Origin: JAFHCF01 sp048497495
Lineage (GTDB): Bacteria > Pseudomonadota > Alphaproteobacteria > Rhizobiales > Ancalomicrobiaceae
Direction: 5' to 3'
Length of the DNA: 28,032 bases
Assembly (NCBI GenBank): GCA_048497495.1
Contig: JAFHCF010000171.1
Span: 1-28,032 of the forward strand
Translations under genes and position numbers: made by a program
Part shown: one piece after another, positions 8,093 through 16,486 of the stretch
Layout of the letters: each line of letters starts with the position of its first letter
Position numbering within the stretch: the first letter of the stretch is position 1
Notes under the pieces: model-generated
Database searches by the model: none
Told to the model about the DNA's origin: nothing
The model's input: only the letters and a program-made list of their open reading frames with translations

Positions 8093-8887
8093 TCACAGAA
8101 GTCCGGCGGCGCCGCGATCGAGATAGGTGTCGAGGAACTGGTCGATGCGCGGATGGCGCGGCTTGCCGAAGACCTCGGCGGGATTGCCCTCGACCAGGAT
8201 CTTGCCGTGGTCGAGGAAGACGATCTTGGAGGCGACGGAGGCGGCGAAGCCGATCTCGTGGGTGACCACCAGCATGGTCATGCCGGTGTCGGCGAGGCTG
8301 CGCATGACGTTGAGCACCTCGCCGGTCAGTTCCGGATCGAGCGACGAGGTCGGCTCGTCGAAGAGCATGATCTTCGGCTCCAGCGCCAGGGCGCGGGCGA
8401 TGGCGACGCGCTGCTGCTGGCCGCCGGAGAGTTCGCTCGGATAGTGGGTGGCGCGCTGGGCGAGGCCGACCTTGTCGAGTTCCGCCATGGCGCGCGCCTC
8501 CGCCTCGGCGCGCGAGAAGCGGCGCACCGTGACCAGCGCCTCGGAGACGTTGCCGAGCGCCGTCATGTGGGGCCACAGATTGAATTGCTGGAACACCATG
8601 CCGATCTTCGAGCGCACCGGGCGAATCGACGTCGGCGGCAGACGCCGACGCCCGCCGTCGGGGCCGAGGGCGAAGCCGAGCGGCTCGCCGTCGATCTCGA
8701 TCAGGCCGTCGGTGGCCTCCTCCAGGAGGGCGATGCAGCGCAGCAGCGTCGACTTGCCCGATCCGGAGGGCCCGAGCAGGCAGGTGACCTCGCCGCGCGG
8801 CGCATCGAGATCGATGCCGGTGAGGACTTCGGTCTGGCCGAACCGTTTGACGACGCCGCGGACGCGGATGGCGGGAACGATGGTCAT
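8093..8887 (-). CDS. amino-acid ABC transporter ATP-binding protein (HisP/GlnQ family)
   Basis: ATPase of a polar amino-acid importer, 264 residues. Visible motifs are Walker A GPSGSGKST (39-47), Q-loop VFQQFNLWPHMT, signature LSGGQQQR, Walker B IMLFDEP and switch His in VTHEIGFA. An extra stretch between Walker A and the Q-loop (GFALGPDGGRRRLPPTSIRPVRSKIG) resembles the insertion in HisP and other basic amino-acid ATPases rather than the shorter GlnQ. The start at 8887 overlaps the permease stop in an ATGA, so the two are translationally coupled. The final gene of the transporter set, it is followed at 20 bases by the PhyH gene. Given the hut context, histidine or a histidine derivative is the likely cargo. 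Confidence 0.93.
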   Translation of the reverse strand: MTIVPAIRVRGVVKRFGQTEVLTGIDLDAPRGEVTCLLGPSGSGKSTLLRCIALLEEATDGLIEIDGEPLGFALGPDGGRRRLPPTSIRPVRSKIGMVFQQFNLWPHMTALGNVSEALVTVRRFSRAEAEARAMAELDKVGLAQRATHYPSELSGGQQQRVAIARALALEPKIMLFDEPTSSLDPELTGEVLNVMRSLADTGMTMLVVTHEIGFAASVASKIVFLDHGKILVEGNPAEVFGKPRHPRIDQFLDTYLDRGAAGLL

Positions 8888-9582
8888 GAGTGGGCGAACC
8901 GGTATCTGGAGAGACGGGTCTCGGCGACGCGGCCGGCCCAACCACAGAGTTCCACCAGCGCCCAATAGATCAGGGCGAGGATGGTGAAGCTCTCGACGAA
9001 GGCGTAGTCGCGGTTGCCGATGATATCGACCTGGAACTTCAGTTCCTTCACCGAGATGATGGAGAGAACCGCGGTCTCCTTCAGCATCAGGATGGTCATG
9101 TTGACCATGGCGGGCAGGACCAACATGGTCATCTCGGGGAGGATGATGCGGTGGAGGGTCTGCCAGCGATTGAGGCCGACGGTGGTCGCCGCCTCGATGT
9201 GGCCGCGCGGGATGGCGTCGAAGCCGCCGCGGAACAGCTCGGAATAGTAGGCGCTGCCATAGACGGCGAGGCCGAGCAGGCCGGCATGGAAGGGATCGAG
9301 GGTCAGACAGACCGACGATTCGCCGAGGCTCAGGCACAGATAGGGACCGCCGAAATAGAGCAGATAGGCCTGGATCAGGAACGGCGTGCCGCGGATGACC
9401 TCGACATAGGCCTGGAGAAGGAGGTCGACGGGGCGCGGCCCGTAACGGCGCGCCACCGCGATGAAGAAGCCGATGATCGCCCCGAGACCGGAGCCGACCA
9501 ACCACAGGATGACGGTGTTGATCAGGCCGGAGAGGATGTTCAGGCCGTCGGGGCCGGTGAGATAGCCGAGGAGACTGGTCAT
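8884..9582 (-). CDS. amino-acid ABC transporter permease (HisM/EhuD-like)
   Basis: Inner-membrane permease of the polar amino-acid importer, 232 residues, with about five membrane helices. The first, NTVILWLVGSGLGAIIGFFIAVA, leads into the family motif YVEVIRGTPFLIQAYLLYFG. The cytoplasmic EAA loop that contacts the ATPase reads GHIEAATTVGLNRWQTLHRIILPE. The ATG at 9582 overlaps the preceding permease stop by four bases, and the gene's own stop overlaps the ATPase start by four bases. A short cysteine-containing periplasmic loop (PYLCLSLGESSVCLTLDP) is present, which is seen in some but not all relatives. Confidence 0.92.
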   Translation of the reverse strand: MTSLLGYLTGPDGLNILSGLINTVILWLVGSGLGAIIGFFIAVARRYGPRPVDLLLQAYVEVIRGTPFLIQAYLLYFGGPYLCLSLGESSVCLTLDPFHAGLLGLAVYGSAYYSELFRGGFDAIPRGHIEAATTVGLNRWQTLHRIILPEMTMLVLPAMVNMTILMLKETAVLSIISVKELKFQVDIIGNRDYAFVESFTILALIYWALVELCGWAGRVAETRLSRYRFAHS

Positions 9583-10220
9583 GCGTGCCCCCTGCGCGCG
9601 GTGCGTTCCGCCATCAGGCCGAAGCCGGCGACGACGAGGTTGATGACCAGATAGATGAAGCCGGCGGCGGCGAAGATCGGCAGCGGCTGGTAGGTCGACG
9701 AGGCGAGATCCTTGGCCATGGTGGTCAGTTCGACCACGCCGACGACGGAAATCAGCGACGATGACTTCAAGATCATGATCGCCTCGCTGGTCAGGGCCGG
9801 CAGCGTCAGCCGGACGGCGATCGGCAGGCGGATGCGCCGGAAGGTGGCGAAGCCCGACAGCCCGCACATGTCGGCCGCCTCGATCAGGCCGCGCGGCACC
9901 GACTGGAAGCCGCCGCGCAGGATCTCCGCCTGATAGGCCGAGGTGCACAGCGACAGGCCGACGATGGCCGCCACCAGGCTCGACACGTTGAGGCCGATCT
10001 GCGGCAGCAGGTAATAGATCAGCAGCAGCTGGATCAGCAGCGGCGTGCCGCGAAAGAAGCTGACGAAGAGCCGGCCGAAGGTCGAGGCGAGGCGATTGGA
10101 GGAGAGCATCGCGGCGCAGACGCCGGACGCCAGGAAGAAGCCGATGAAGATCGACGCGGCGCTGTAGAGGATGGTGAGGCCGGAGGCCTCGACCAACAGC
10201 CAGAACAGTTCCCACGACAT
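9579..10220 (-). CDS. amino-acid ABC transporter permease (HisQ/EhuC-like)
   Basis: Second inner-membrane permease of the importer, 213 residues. It begins MSWELFWLLVEASGLTILYSAASIFIGFF, carries SFFRGTPLLIQLLLIYYLLP and the EAA loop GLIEAADMCGLSGFATFRRIRLPIAVR. It pairs with the next permease to form the heterodimeric channel. The ATG at 10220 follows AGGAG with ten-base spacing; the frame is open further upstream but that part is arginine-rich and unlike any permease. It is separated from the binding-protein gene by 143 bases that hold a strong hairpin. Confidence 0.92.
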   Translation of the reverse strand: MSWELFWLLVEASGLTILYSAASIFIGFFLASGVCAAMLSSNRLASTFGRLFVSFFRGTPLLIQLLLIYYLLPQIGLNVSSLVAAIVGLSLCTSAYQAEILRGGFQSVPRGLIEAADMCGLSGFATFRRIRLPIAVRLTLPALTSEAIMILKSSSLISVVGVVELTTMAKDLASSTYQPLPIFAAAGFIYLVINLVVAGFGLMAERTARRGHA

Positions 10221-10280
10221 GGAGCGCCGTCTCCTGGGCGGGCCGCTTCCTCGTCGGAACCGGCCTGGACGATCGGGAGA

Positions 10281-10316
10281 CCGATGCCGCCGACCCCTGG
10301 GGGCGGGCGGCATCGG
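10281..10316 (-). ncRNA. intercistronic stem-loop between binding-protein and permease genes
   Basis: CCGATGCCGCC (10281-10291) and GGCGGCATCGG (10306-10316) form a perfect 11-bp stem with a 14-base loop in the 143-base gap after the solute-binding-protein gene. No T-run follows in the minus-strand direction. Structures in this position commonly protect or attenuate transcripts so that binding protein exceeds permease. It is an mRNA structural element rather than an independent RNA gene. Confidence 0.6.
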
Positions 10317-10363
10317 ATCTTCGTGACGAGGGACGCCGGCGCCGAGCGCCGGGGTCGACGGCG

Positions 10364-11197
10364 TCAGATGGCGGGGTCCTTGACCTCGGCCGGGGTGTCG
10401 AACTCGACGCCGAACCACTTCTTCTGGATCTTGCCCATGCGGCCGTCGGCCTTGATCTTGGCCATGGCGTCGGCGACCGCCGCGTTCAGCGTGACGTGGT
10501 CGGGTCCGGCGTTCTCCGGGAAGCCGAAGTAGGTCTTCACGCCGAAGGTCGGCTGGACCACCTCGAAGATCGGGTTGGTCTGGGCGACGAAGGCGATGTT
10601 GGGCAGCGAGTTGCCGACGGCGACGATGCGACCGGCGGCGAGGTCGGCGTAGGCTTCGTTGAAGCCGACGTATTCCTTGATCTCACCCTGCTTCGGCAGC
10701 GTCTTGACGAAGGCCTGGAGCTGGGCGAGCTGGGCCGTGGCCTTGCCGGAGCCGGTCGCCTTGCCGGCGACGTCCTCGGGCTTCTTGATCGAGGTGTCGC
10801 TCTTCTTCTTCAGGAGCGCGACGGTGGCCTCGGCGATCGGCGGGGAGAACTTGTAGCGCTCGAGCCGCTTCTTGGTGATGGTGGCAGGTCCCGCGACGAT
10901 GTCGAACTTGCCGGTCTCGAGGCCGGGCAGGACGCCGTCCCAGGGCAGGGTCACCCATTCGATCTTGACGCCCATCTCCTTGCCGATCTCATCGAAGAGA
11001 TCGACGTTGAGACCGACGTGCTTGCCCTTGTCGATGAAGTCGAAGGGGGCGAATTCGGTTTCGGTGCCGACCTTGAGGACACCGGCCTTCTTGACGTTGT
11101 CGAGCACGTCGGCGAAGGCCGCGGAGGACGACAGAGCCGCGATGGCCGCCGTCGCGCCCAGCGCCATGGACCAGTTAATGAGTGCACGCCTGTTCAT
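10364..11197 (-). CDS. periplasmic amino-acid-binding protein (HisJ-like, family 3 SBP)
   Basis: Binding protein of the importer, 277 residues. It starts with a Sec signal peptide, NRRALINWSMALGATAAIAALSSSAAFA, likely cut after AFA before DVLDNVKKAG. There is no lipobox cysteine, so it is free in the periplasm. The mature part has the family 3 pattern GVLKVGTETEFAPFDFID, GLNVDLFDEIGKEMGVKIEWV and LETGKFDIVAGPATITKKR. The ATG at 11197 follows GGGAG; an ATG at 11227 has no ribosome site. The gene has its own promoter and HutC-type operator upstream, 55-64 bases from the start. This ties import to histidine catabolism; histidine, urocanate or a related imidazole amino acid is the likely ligand, inferred from context. 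Confidence 0.92.
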   Translation of the reverse strand: MNRRALINWSMALGATAAIAALSSSAAFADVLDNVKKAGVLKVGTETEFAPFDFIDKGKHVGLNVDLFDEIGKEMGVKIEWVTLPWDGVLPGLETGKFDIVAGPATITKKRLERYKFSPPIAEATVALLKKKSDTSIKKPEDVAGKATGSGKATAQLAQLQAFVKTLPKQGEIKEYVGFNEAYADLAAGRIVAVGNSLPNIAFVAQTNPIFEVVQPTFGVKTYFGFPENAGPDHVTLNAAVADAMAKIKADGRMGKIQKKWFGVEFDTPAEVKDPAI

Positions 11198-11251
11198 ACG
11201 ACCAGCTCCCGTTCGGGTTTGTTTCATCGCGTGACAAGGCCGCTCGGCCTT

Positions 11252-11261
11252 TGTCTAGACA
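11252..11261. promoter_or_regulatory. putative HutC operator at the ABC-transporter promoter
   Basis: TGTCTAGACA is a perfect 10-bp palindrome that fits GT(A/C)TA(G/T)AC exactly. It lies directly downstream of the -10 region of the minus-strand promoter, where a bound repressor would cover the start of transcription. Of the three sites in the window this one matches the consensus best. Confidence 0.75.
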
Positions 11262-11262
11262 T

Positions 11263-11292
11263 ATTGCACATCAGGGAACTCCCCGATGTCAA
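11263..11292 (-). promoter_or_regulatory. putative sigma-70-type promoter of the ABC-transporter gene set
   Basis: On the minus strand TTGACA (11287-11292) is a perfect -35 hexamer. A -10-like TGCAAT lies 18 bases on (11263-11268), with an alternative CAATAT two bases further. The predicted start would fall in the adjacent HutC-type operator. The binding-protein start codon is about 60 bases downstream. Confidence 0.55.
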
Positions 11293-11365
11293 CAGCCCTC
11301 ATGTCGGGCATCCCAAATCACTGCACAAAAAGCCGGCATACGCAATTCACCGGACCGGTCGTGTT

Positions 11366-12727
11366 TCACGCCGATACCAGCGTCGCGAGTGCGCGGCGCC
11401 AATCGGCCTCGATTCGCGTCCGCGCCAGATGGCGGCCCTCGGCCACCACCCGTCGCCCCGAGACCCAGACGTCGCGCACCGGATTGCCGGCGGCCGCGAA
11501 GATCCAGGCATCGAGGAGGGCATCGCCGTCGCGCGCCATCAGCGCCGGATGATCGCGATCGAGCACCACCAGATCGGCCGGCGCGCCCGGCGCGATCGCC
11601 GCCTCCGCGAGCCCGAGCGCCCGCGCGCCGCCGATCACGGCGGCGTCGAACAGGGTCCGCCCGGTCGAGCGCGGCGGGGAGGCCAGGCGATTGCGGGCGC
11701 GGTCGCGCAGCCGCTGCGACTGTTCGAGCAGGCGCAGTTCCTGGGGCAGGGAAATCAGCACGTTGGAATCGCTGCCAACGCCGAAGCGGCCGGCGGCGGC
11801 GAGGAAATCGACGGCGGGGAAGATGCCGTCGCCGAGATCGGCCTCGGTGATCGGGCAGAGTCCGGCGACCACGCCGGACGCGGCCATGCGGGCGACCTCG
11901 CTCGGCGTCACGTGGGTGGCGTGGACGAGGCACCAGCGTTCGTCGACGGCGGCGATGTCGAAGAGACGATCGACCGGCCGGGCGCCGGTGGCGGCGAGGC
12001 AGTCCTCGACCTCCGCCGTCTGCTCGGCGATGTGGATGTGGATCGGGCCCTCGCCGTGGCGGCGGACCAGTTCGGCGAGTTCGCCGGCGTTCACCGCCCT
12101 GAGCGAATGGGGCGCGATGCCGATGCGGCCGGCGGGGAGCGTCGCCACCGCCCGGGCGCCGGCCTCGTGGAGGCGGGAGAAGCGATCGAGGTCGGTGACG
12201 AAGCGGCGCTGGCCCTCGCCGGTCGGCCGGTCGTCGAAGCCGCCGTGAGCGTAGAACACCGGCAGGAGCGTCAGGCCGATGCCGGTCGCCGCCGCCGCCT
12301 CGACCACCGCCGCCGACATCTCGGCCGGGTCGTCGTAGTCGCCGCCGTCGGGGCGATGGTGGACGTAGTGGAACTCGGCGACGCCCGTGAAGCCGCTCTC
12401 CAGCATCTCGACCTGGGCCATCGCCGCGATGGCCCGCAGGTCCTCGGGGCCGATCGATCCGGCGAAGCGATACATCGCCTCGCGCCAGGTCCAGAAATGG
12501 TCGGCCTCGCCCGACCCGCGCCGTTCGGTGAGGCCGGCGAAGCCGCGCTGGAAGGCGTGGGAATGGAGATTGCCGACCCCGGGCACCAATGCCCCGGCGA
12601 TGCGTTCGGCGCCCGTCGTCACGCCGGCCGTCACCTCGGTGAGGAAGCCGCCGTCCCAGGCGACCGCCACGTCGGATCGCCAACCCTCCGGCGTCAGGGC
12701 TCGTTCGAAGATCACTCGGGTCGTCAC
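11366..12727 (-). CDS. hutF: formimidoylglutamate deiminase HutF
   Basis: Hydrolyses N-formimino-L-glutamate to N-formyl-L-glutamate and ammonia, the fourth step of the five-step histidine pathway. The 453-residue protein is the family's length and belongs to the amidohydrolase superfamily. Metal and active-site elements include GVGNLHSHAFQRGFAG (His-x-His), HIHIAEQTAEVEDC, VHATHVTPSE and GVGSDSNVLISLPQELRLLE. I chose the GTG at 12727, which gives VTTRVIFERALTPEGW like other HutF N termini and has GGGGGA just upstream. The in-frame ATG at 12763 lies inside the operator and would add 12 residues. It diverges from hutI. A 168-base gap with its own promoter separates it from the ABC genes. Confidence 0.95.
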   Translation of the reverse strand: MTTRVIFERALTPEGWRSDVAVAWDGGFLTEVTAGVTTGAERIAGALVPGVGNLHSHAFQRGFAGLTERRGSGEADHFWTWREAMYRFAGSIGPEDLRAIAAMAQVEMLESGFTGVAEFHYVHHRPDGGDYDDPAEMSAAVVEAAAATGIGLTLLPVFYAHGGFDDRPTGEGQRRFVTDLDRFSRLHEAGARAVATLPAGRIGIAPHSLRAVNAGELAELVRRHGEGPIHIHIAEQTAEVEDCLAATGARPVDRLFDIAAVDERWCLVHATHVTPSEVARMAASGVVAGLCPITEADLGDGIFPAVDFLAAAGRFGVGSDSNVLISLPQELRLLEQSQRLRDRARNRLASPPRSTGRTLFDAAVIGGARALGLAEAAIAPGAPADLVVLDRDHPALMARDGDALLDAWIFAAAGNPVRDVWVSGRRVVAEGRHLARTRIEADWRRALATLVSA

Positions 12728-12752
12728 CGCGTCCCCCACCGCGAGAGAAATA

Positions 12753-12762
12753 TGTCTAGGCA
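12753..12762. promoter_or_regulatory. putative HutC operator between hutF and hutI
   Basis: TGTCTAGGCA differs by one base from TGTCTAGACA and sits in a longer near-palindrome, 12750-12765, with 14 of 16 positions symmetrical. It directly abuts a plus-strand TTGACA (12765-12770), a possible -35 for hutI. Read on the minus strand it gives CAATATGCCTAGACA, one base from the same block at the ABC promoter. It could control both divergent hut operons. Confidence 0.7.
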
Positions 12763-12856
12763 TATTGACAGACGCGCGAACGTCTCGCAAGTTCTTCGTC
12801 ATGGTCGACGGCGCCGAAGCATGGCGCCGCGCGACCCTCGCCGTCGAGAGGCCCCG

Positions 12857-14074
12857 ATGACCGCCGCCCCTGGGTTCGACACAGTCTGGACCAATGCCCG
12901 CCTCGCCACCATGGCGGCGGATCGCCCCGGTCTGGGCGTGATCGACGACGGCGCCGTCGCGGCGCGGGACGGACGCATCGTCTTCGCCGGCCGGCGCGCC
13001 GATCTGCCGGGCGATCCCGGCGCCGCGAGGATCGTCGACTGCGGTGGCCGCTGGATCACCCCCGGCCTGATCGACTGCCACACCCATCTGGTCCACGGCG
13101 GCAATCGCGCCGCCGAGTTCGAGGCGCGTCTCGCCGGCGCTTCCTACGAGGAGATCGCCCGAGCCGGCGGCGGCATCGCCTCGACCGTCGCGGCGACGCG
13201 GGCGGCGAGCCTCGACGACCTCGTCGCCGCGAGCCTGCCGCGTCTCGACCGGTTGATCGCCGACGGCGTCACCACGGTGGAGATCAAGTCGGGCTACGGG
13301 CTCGAGGCCGCGAGCGAGCGGCGCATGCTGATGGCCGCCCGACGCCTCGGGCAAATCCGCGACGTCGGCGTCGTCACCACCTTTCTCGGCGCCCATGCCC
13401 TGCCGCCCGAGGCGAAGGGCGACCGCGACGCCCACATCGACGCGGTGATCGCGATGTTGCCGGGACTCGCCGGAGAGGGCCTGATCGACGCGGTCGACGC
13501 CTTCTGCGAGGGCATCGCCTTTTCGCCCGAGCAGGTGGCGCGGGTCTTCGAGGCGGCACGGGCCGCCGGGCTCCCGGTCAAGCTCCACGCCGATCAGTTG
13601 TCGAACCTCCACGGCGCGGCGCTGGCTGCCCGATTCGAGGCGCTCTCCGCCGATCATCTGGAATGGACCGACGCGGCCGGGGTCGCGGCGATGGCGGCCT
13701 CCGGCACCGTCGCGGTGCTCCTGCCCGGCGCCTTCCACATGCTGCGCGAGACGCGTCTCCCACCGATCGCCGCCTTCCGCGCGCGAGGTGTGGCCATGGC
13801 GCTCGCCACCGACTGCAATCCCGGCACCTCGCCGATGACCTCGCTGCTGCTCGCCATGAACTTCGGCGCCGTGCTCTTCGGCCTGACGGTGGAGGAGTGC
13901 CTCCTCGCCGTCACCCGCCATGCGGCGCGGGCGCTGGGCCGGGCGGCCGAAATCGGCACGCTCGAGGCCGGCAAGGCCTGCGATCTGGCGATCTGGTCGG
14001 TCGAGACCCTCGCCGAACTGGTCCAGGGCCTCGGCGCCCTCCCCCTTCACGCCCGTATTCGGAGTGGACGATGA
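12857..14074 (+). CDS. hutI: imidazolonepropionase HutI
   Basis: Opens the ring of 4-imidazolone-5-propionate to give N-formimino-L-glutamate, the third step of histidine breakdown. The 405-residue amidohydrolase shows metal ligands His75 and His77 in GLIDCHTHLVHGGNR, TVEIKSGYGL, VKLHADQLSN and the Asp of ALATDCNPGTSPM. The ATG at 12857 follows GAGAGG. The open frame continues far upstream, but that part is antisense to hutF and the ABC genes and is not coding. It is the first gene of the plus-strand hut operon; its stop overlaps the hutH start in ATGA. Control by the HutC-type operator at 12753 is inferred. Confidence 0.96.
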   Translation: MTAAPGFDTVWTNARLATMAADRPGLGVIDDGAVAARDGRIVFAGRRADLPGDPGAARIVDCGGRWITPGLIDCHTHLVHGGNRAAEFEARLAGASYEEIARAGGGIASTVAATRAASLDDLVAASLPRLDRLIADGVTTVEIKSGYGLEAASERRMLMAARRLGQIRDVGVVTTFLGAHALPPEAKGDRDAHIDAVIAMLPGLAGEGLIDAVDAFCEGIAFSPEQVARVFEAARAAGLPVKLHADQLSNLHGAALAARFEALSADHLEWTDAAGVAAMAASGTVAVLLPGAFHMLRETRLPPIAAFRARGVAMALATDCNPGTSPMTSLLLAMNFGAVLFGLTVEECLLAVTRHAARALGRAAEIGTLEAGKACDLAIWSVETLAELVQGLGALPLHARIRSGR

Positions 14075-15630
14075 GCATGTTGGTGATCCTCACGCCGGGC
14101 GACGCGCCGCTCGGCCATTGGCGGGCGATCGCGCGCGGCGCCCGGGTGGTGCTCGATCCGAGCGCCGTTCCCGCCATCGAGGCGAGCGCGGCCGCCGTCG
14201 CGGCGATCGTCGCCAAGGGCGAGCCGGTCTACGGCATCAACACCGGCTTCGGGAAGCTCGCCTCGGTGCGCATCGCCGAGGCCGATCTCGAGAAGCTCCA
14301 GCACAATCTGGTGATCAGCCACGCCTCGGGCGTCGGCGAGCCGCTGGCGCCCGACGTCACCCGGCTGATGATGGCGCTGAAGCTCGCCAATCTCGGCCAG
14401 GGCGCCTCCGGCGTCCGTCTCGCCACCGCCCGCCTGCTGGAAGCCATGCTGGCGCGCGGGGTGATCCCGGTCGTCCCGGCGCAAGGCTCGGTCGGGGCCT
14501 CGGGCGATCTCGCGCCGCTCGCCCACATGACCGCCGCGATGATCGGCGTCGGCGAGGCGGTCTTCGAGGGCGAACGCCTGCCGGCGGCCGAGGCGCTCGC
14601 CCGCGCCGGCCTCGCGCCCGTGGTGCTCGGCGCCAAGGAAGGCCTGGCGCTGCTCAACGGCACCCAGTTCTCCACCGCCAACGCCCTCGCCGCGCTCTTC
14701 GCCGCCGAGCGGGTGTTCCGCGCCGCGCTGGTGTCTGGGGCGCTGACCACCGACGCGGCGAAGGGCTCCGACGGACCGTTCGACGCGCGCATCCAACGCC
14801 TGCGCCGCCATCCCGGCCAGATCGAGGTCGCCGCCGGCTTGCGCGACCTGATGGCCGGCTCGGCGATCCGGGCGAGCCATGCCTCGGGCGACGACCGCAT
14901 CCAGGATCCCTATTGCCTGCGCTGCCAGCCGCAGGTGATGGGCGCCGCCCTCGACATCCTGCGTTCCGTCGCCACGACGCTCGAATACGAGGCCAACGGC
15001 GTCACCGACAATCCGCTGATCTTCGCCGACCCGACGGGCGACGCCCACGAGGCGATCTCGGGCGGCAACTTCCACGCCGAACCGGTGGCCTTCGCCGCCG
15101 ACATCACGGCGATGGCGCTGTGCGAGATCGGCTCGCTTTCCGAGCGGCGGATCTCGCTGCTGGTCGATCCGGTGCTCTCCCGCCTGCCGGCCTTCCTCAC
15201 CCCGCGCCCCGGGCTCAATTCGGGCTTCATGATCCCGCAGGTGACGGCCGCCGCGCTGGTCTCGGAAAACAAGCAGATGGCCCATCCGGCCAGCGTCGAT
15301 TCGATCCCGACCTCGGCCAACCAGGAAGACCACGTCTCGATGGCCGCCCACGGCGCCTATCGGCTGCATCGCATGGCCCGCAACGTCGCCAACGTGCTGG
15401 CGATCGAGCTGCTCGCCGCGGCGCAGGGCTGCGACTTCCACGGCGATCTGACTTCGTCGCCGGCGCTGGAGCGGGTGCGCGCCGCGATCCGGGCCAAGGT
15501 GCCGACGCTCGCCGACGATCGCTACTTCGCCCCCGACATCGCGGCGATCGCCGAGATGGTGGTGGCCGGCGAGATCGAGGCGGCGGCGGCGCCGCTGACG
15601 CTGCCCGACATCGTGGAGGCGCGCCCATGA
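14071..15630 (+). CDS. hutH: histidine ammonia-lyase HutH
   Basis: Converts L-histidine to trans-urocanate and ammonia, the first step. The 519-residue protein carries the Ala143-Ser144-Gly145 triad in GSVGASGDLAPLAH that cyclises into the MIO electrophile, the catalytic Tyr in YGINTGFGKLA and the C-terminal SANQEDHVSMA signature. Length and motifs are standard for the family. The ATG at 14071 overlaps the hutI stop by four bases, and the stop overlaps the hutG start by four bases, so hutI-hutH-hutG are translationally coupled. Confidence 0.97.
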   Translation: MSMLVILTPGDAPLGHWRAIARGARVVLDPSAVPAIEASAAAVAAIVAKGEPVYGINTGFGKLASVRIAEADLEKLQHNLVISHASGVGEPLAPDVTRLMMALKLANLGQGASGVRLATARLLEAMLARGVIPVVPAQGSVGASGDLAPLAHMTAAMIGVGEAVFEGERLPAAEALARAGLAPVVLGAKEGLALLNGTQFSTANALAALFAAERVFRAALVSGALTTDAAKGSDGPFDARIQRLRRHPGQIEVAAGLRDLMAGSAIRASHASGDDRIQDPYCLRCQPQVMGAALDILRSVATTLEYEANGVTDNPLIFADPTGDAHEAISGGNFHAEPVAFAADITAMALCEIGSLSERRISLLVDPVLSRLPAFLTPRPGLNSGFMIPQVTAAALVSENKQMAHPASVDSIPTSANQEDHVSMAAHGAYRLHRMARNVANVLAIELLAAAQGCDFHGDLTSSPALERVRAAIRAKVPTLADDRYFAPDIAAIAEMVVAGEIEAAAAPLTLPDIVEARP

Positions 15631-16442
15631 CCACGCCCGACTTCGTCGTCGTCGAGCCCGGCACGGCGCCGTTGATCCTGAGCTTCCCCCATGTCGGCAG
15701 CGGTCTCGCCGGGCTCGAGGGGCGCTTCGTCTCGCCCTGGCTCGCCACCCGCGACGCCGACTGGCACGTCGAACGCCTCTACGGCTTCGCCCGCGGGCTC
15801 GGCGCCACGATGGTCCGCACCACCGTGTCGCGCTCGGTGATCGACCTCAACCGCGACCCTTCCGGCGTCTCGCTCTATCCGGGCCAGGCGACTACCGGTC
15901 TCTGCCCGACCGAGAGTTTCGACGGCGAGGCCCTCTATCGGCCGGGCCTCGAGCCCGACCCGCAAGAGATCGCAGGCCGCCGGACCCGCTGGTTCGAGCC
16001 CTATCACGCGACGCTCGCCGCCGAGATCGCCCGGCTGCGGGGTATCCATCCGAAGGTGGTCGTCTACGACTGCCACTCGATCCGCTCGGTGATCCCGCGC
16101 CTGTTCGACGGCGTCCTGCCGCAGTTCAACATCGGCACCAACGCCGGCGCCGCCTGCGACCCTGCCCTCACCGCGGCGATCGCCGGTCCTTGCGCGGCGA
16201 GCGAACTCGGTCACGTGGTCGACGGCCGCTTCAAGGGCGGCTGGATCACCCGCCACTACGGCCGGCCCGCCGACGGCGTCCACGCCATCCAGATGGAACT
16301 CGCCATGCGCGGATACCTGCGCGAGCCGGCGGACGTCTCGCCGACGAACTGGCCGGTCGCCTTCGACCCCGACTGGGCCGCCCCGGTGACCGCCACGCTC
16401 AGCGCCGCGCTGGAGGGCGCGCTCGCCTTCGCGAGAGGGTGA
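15627..16442 (+). CDS. hutG: N-formylglutamate deformylase HutG
   Basis: Hydrolyses N-formyl-L-glutamate to L-glutamate and formate, the last step of the five-step pathway. The 271-residue protein is of the N-formylglutamate amidohydrolase type (not the arginase-like formiminoglutamase also called HutG). It shows LSFPHVGSGL near the N terminus, a VIDLNRDPSGVSLYPGQ block and VYDCHSIRSVIP with candidate zinc ligands, then RFKGGWITRHYG. Its presence beside hutF is internally consistent, since HutF makes its substrate. Its start overlaps hutH by four bases. It is followed by a 310-base non-coding stretch with a large inverted repeat before hutU. Confidence 0.95.
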   Translation: MTTPDFVVVEPGTAPLILSFPHVGSGLAGLEGRFVSPWLATRDADWHVERLYGFARGLGATMVRTTVSRSVIDLNRDPSGVSLYPGQATTGLCPTESFDGEALYRPGLEPDPQEIAGRRTRWFEPYHATLAAEIARLRGIHPKVVVYDCHSIRSVIPRLFDGVLPQFNIGTNAGAACDPALTAAIAGPCAASELGHVVDGRFKGGWITRHYGRPADGVHAIQMELAMRGYLREPADVSPTNWPVAFDPDWAAPVTATLSAALEGALAFARG

Positions 16443-16486
16443 GGGGAACCGGGCAGGCGTCGGCGTCGAAGTGGACGGCGATACCG

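Noticed and set aside
12728..12763. ATG at 12763 as the hutF start
   Set aside because: It lies inside the operator palindrome and adds 12 residues unlike HutF N termini. The GTG at 12727 has a better ribosome site and matches the family.
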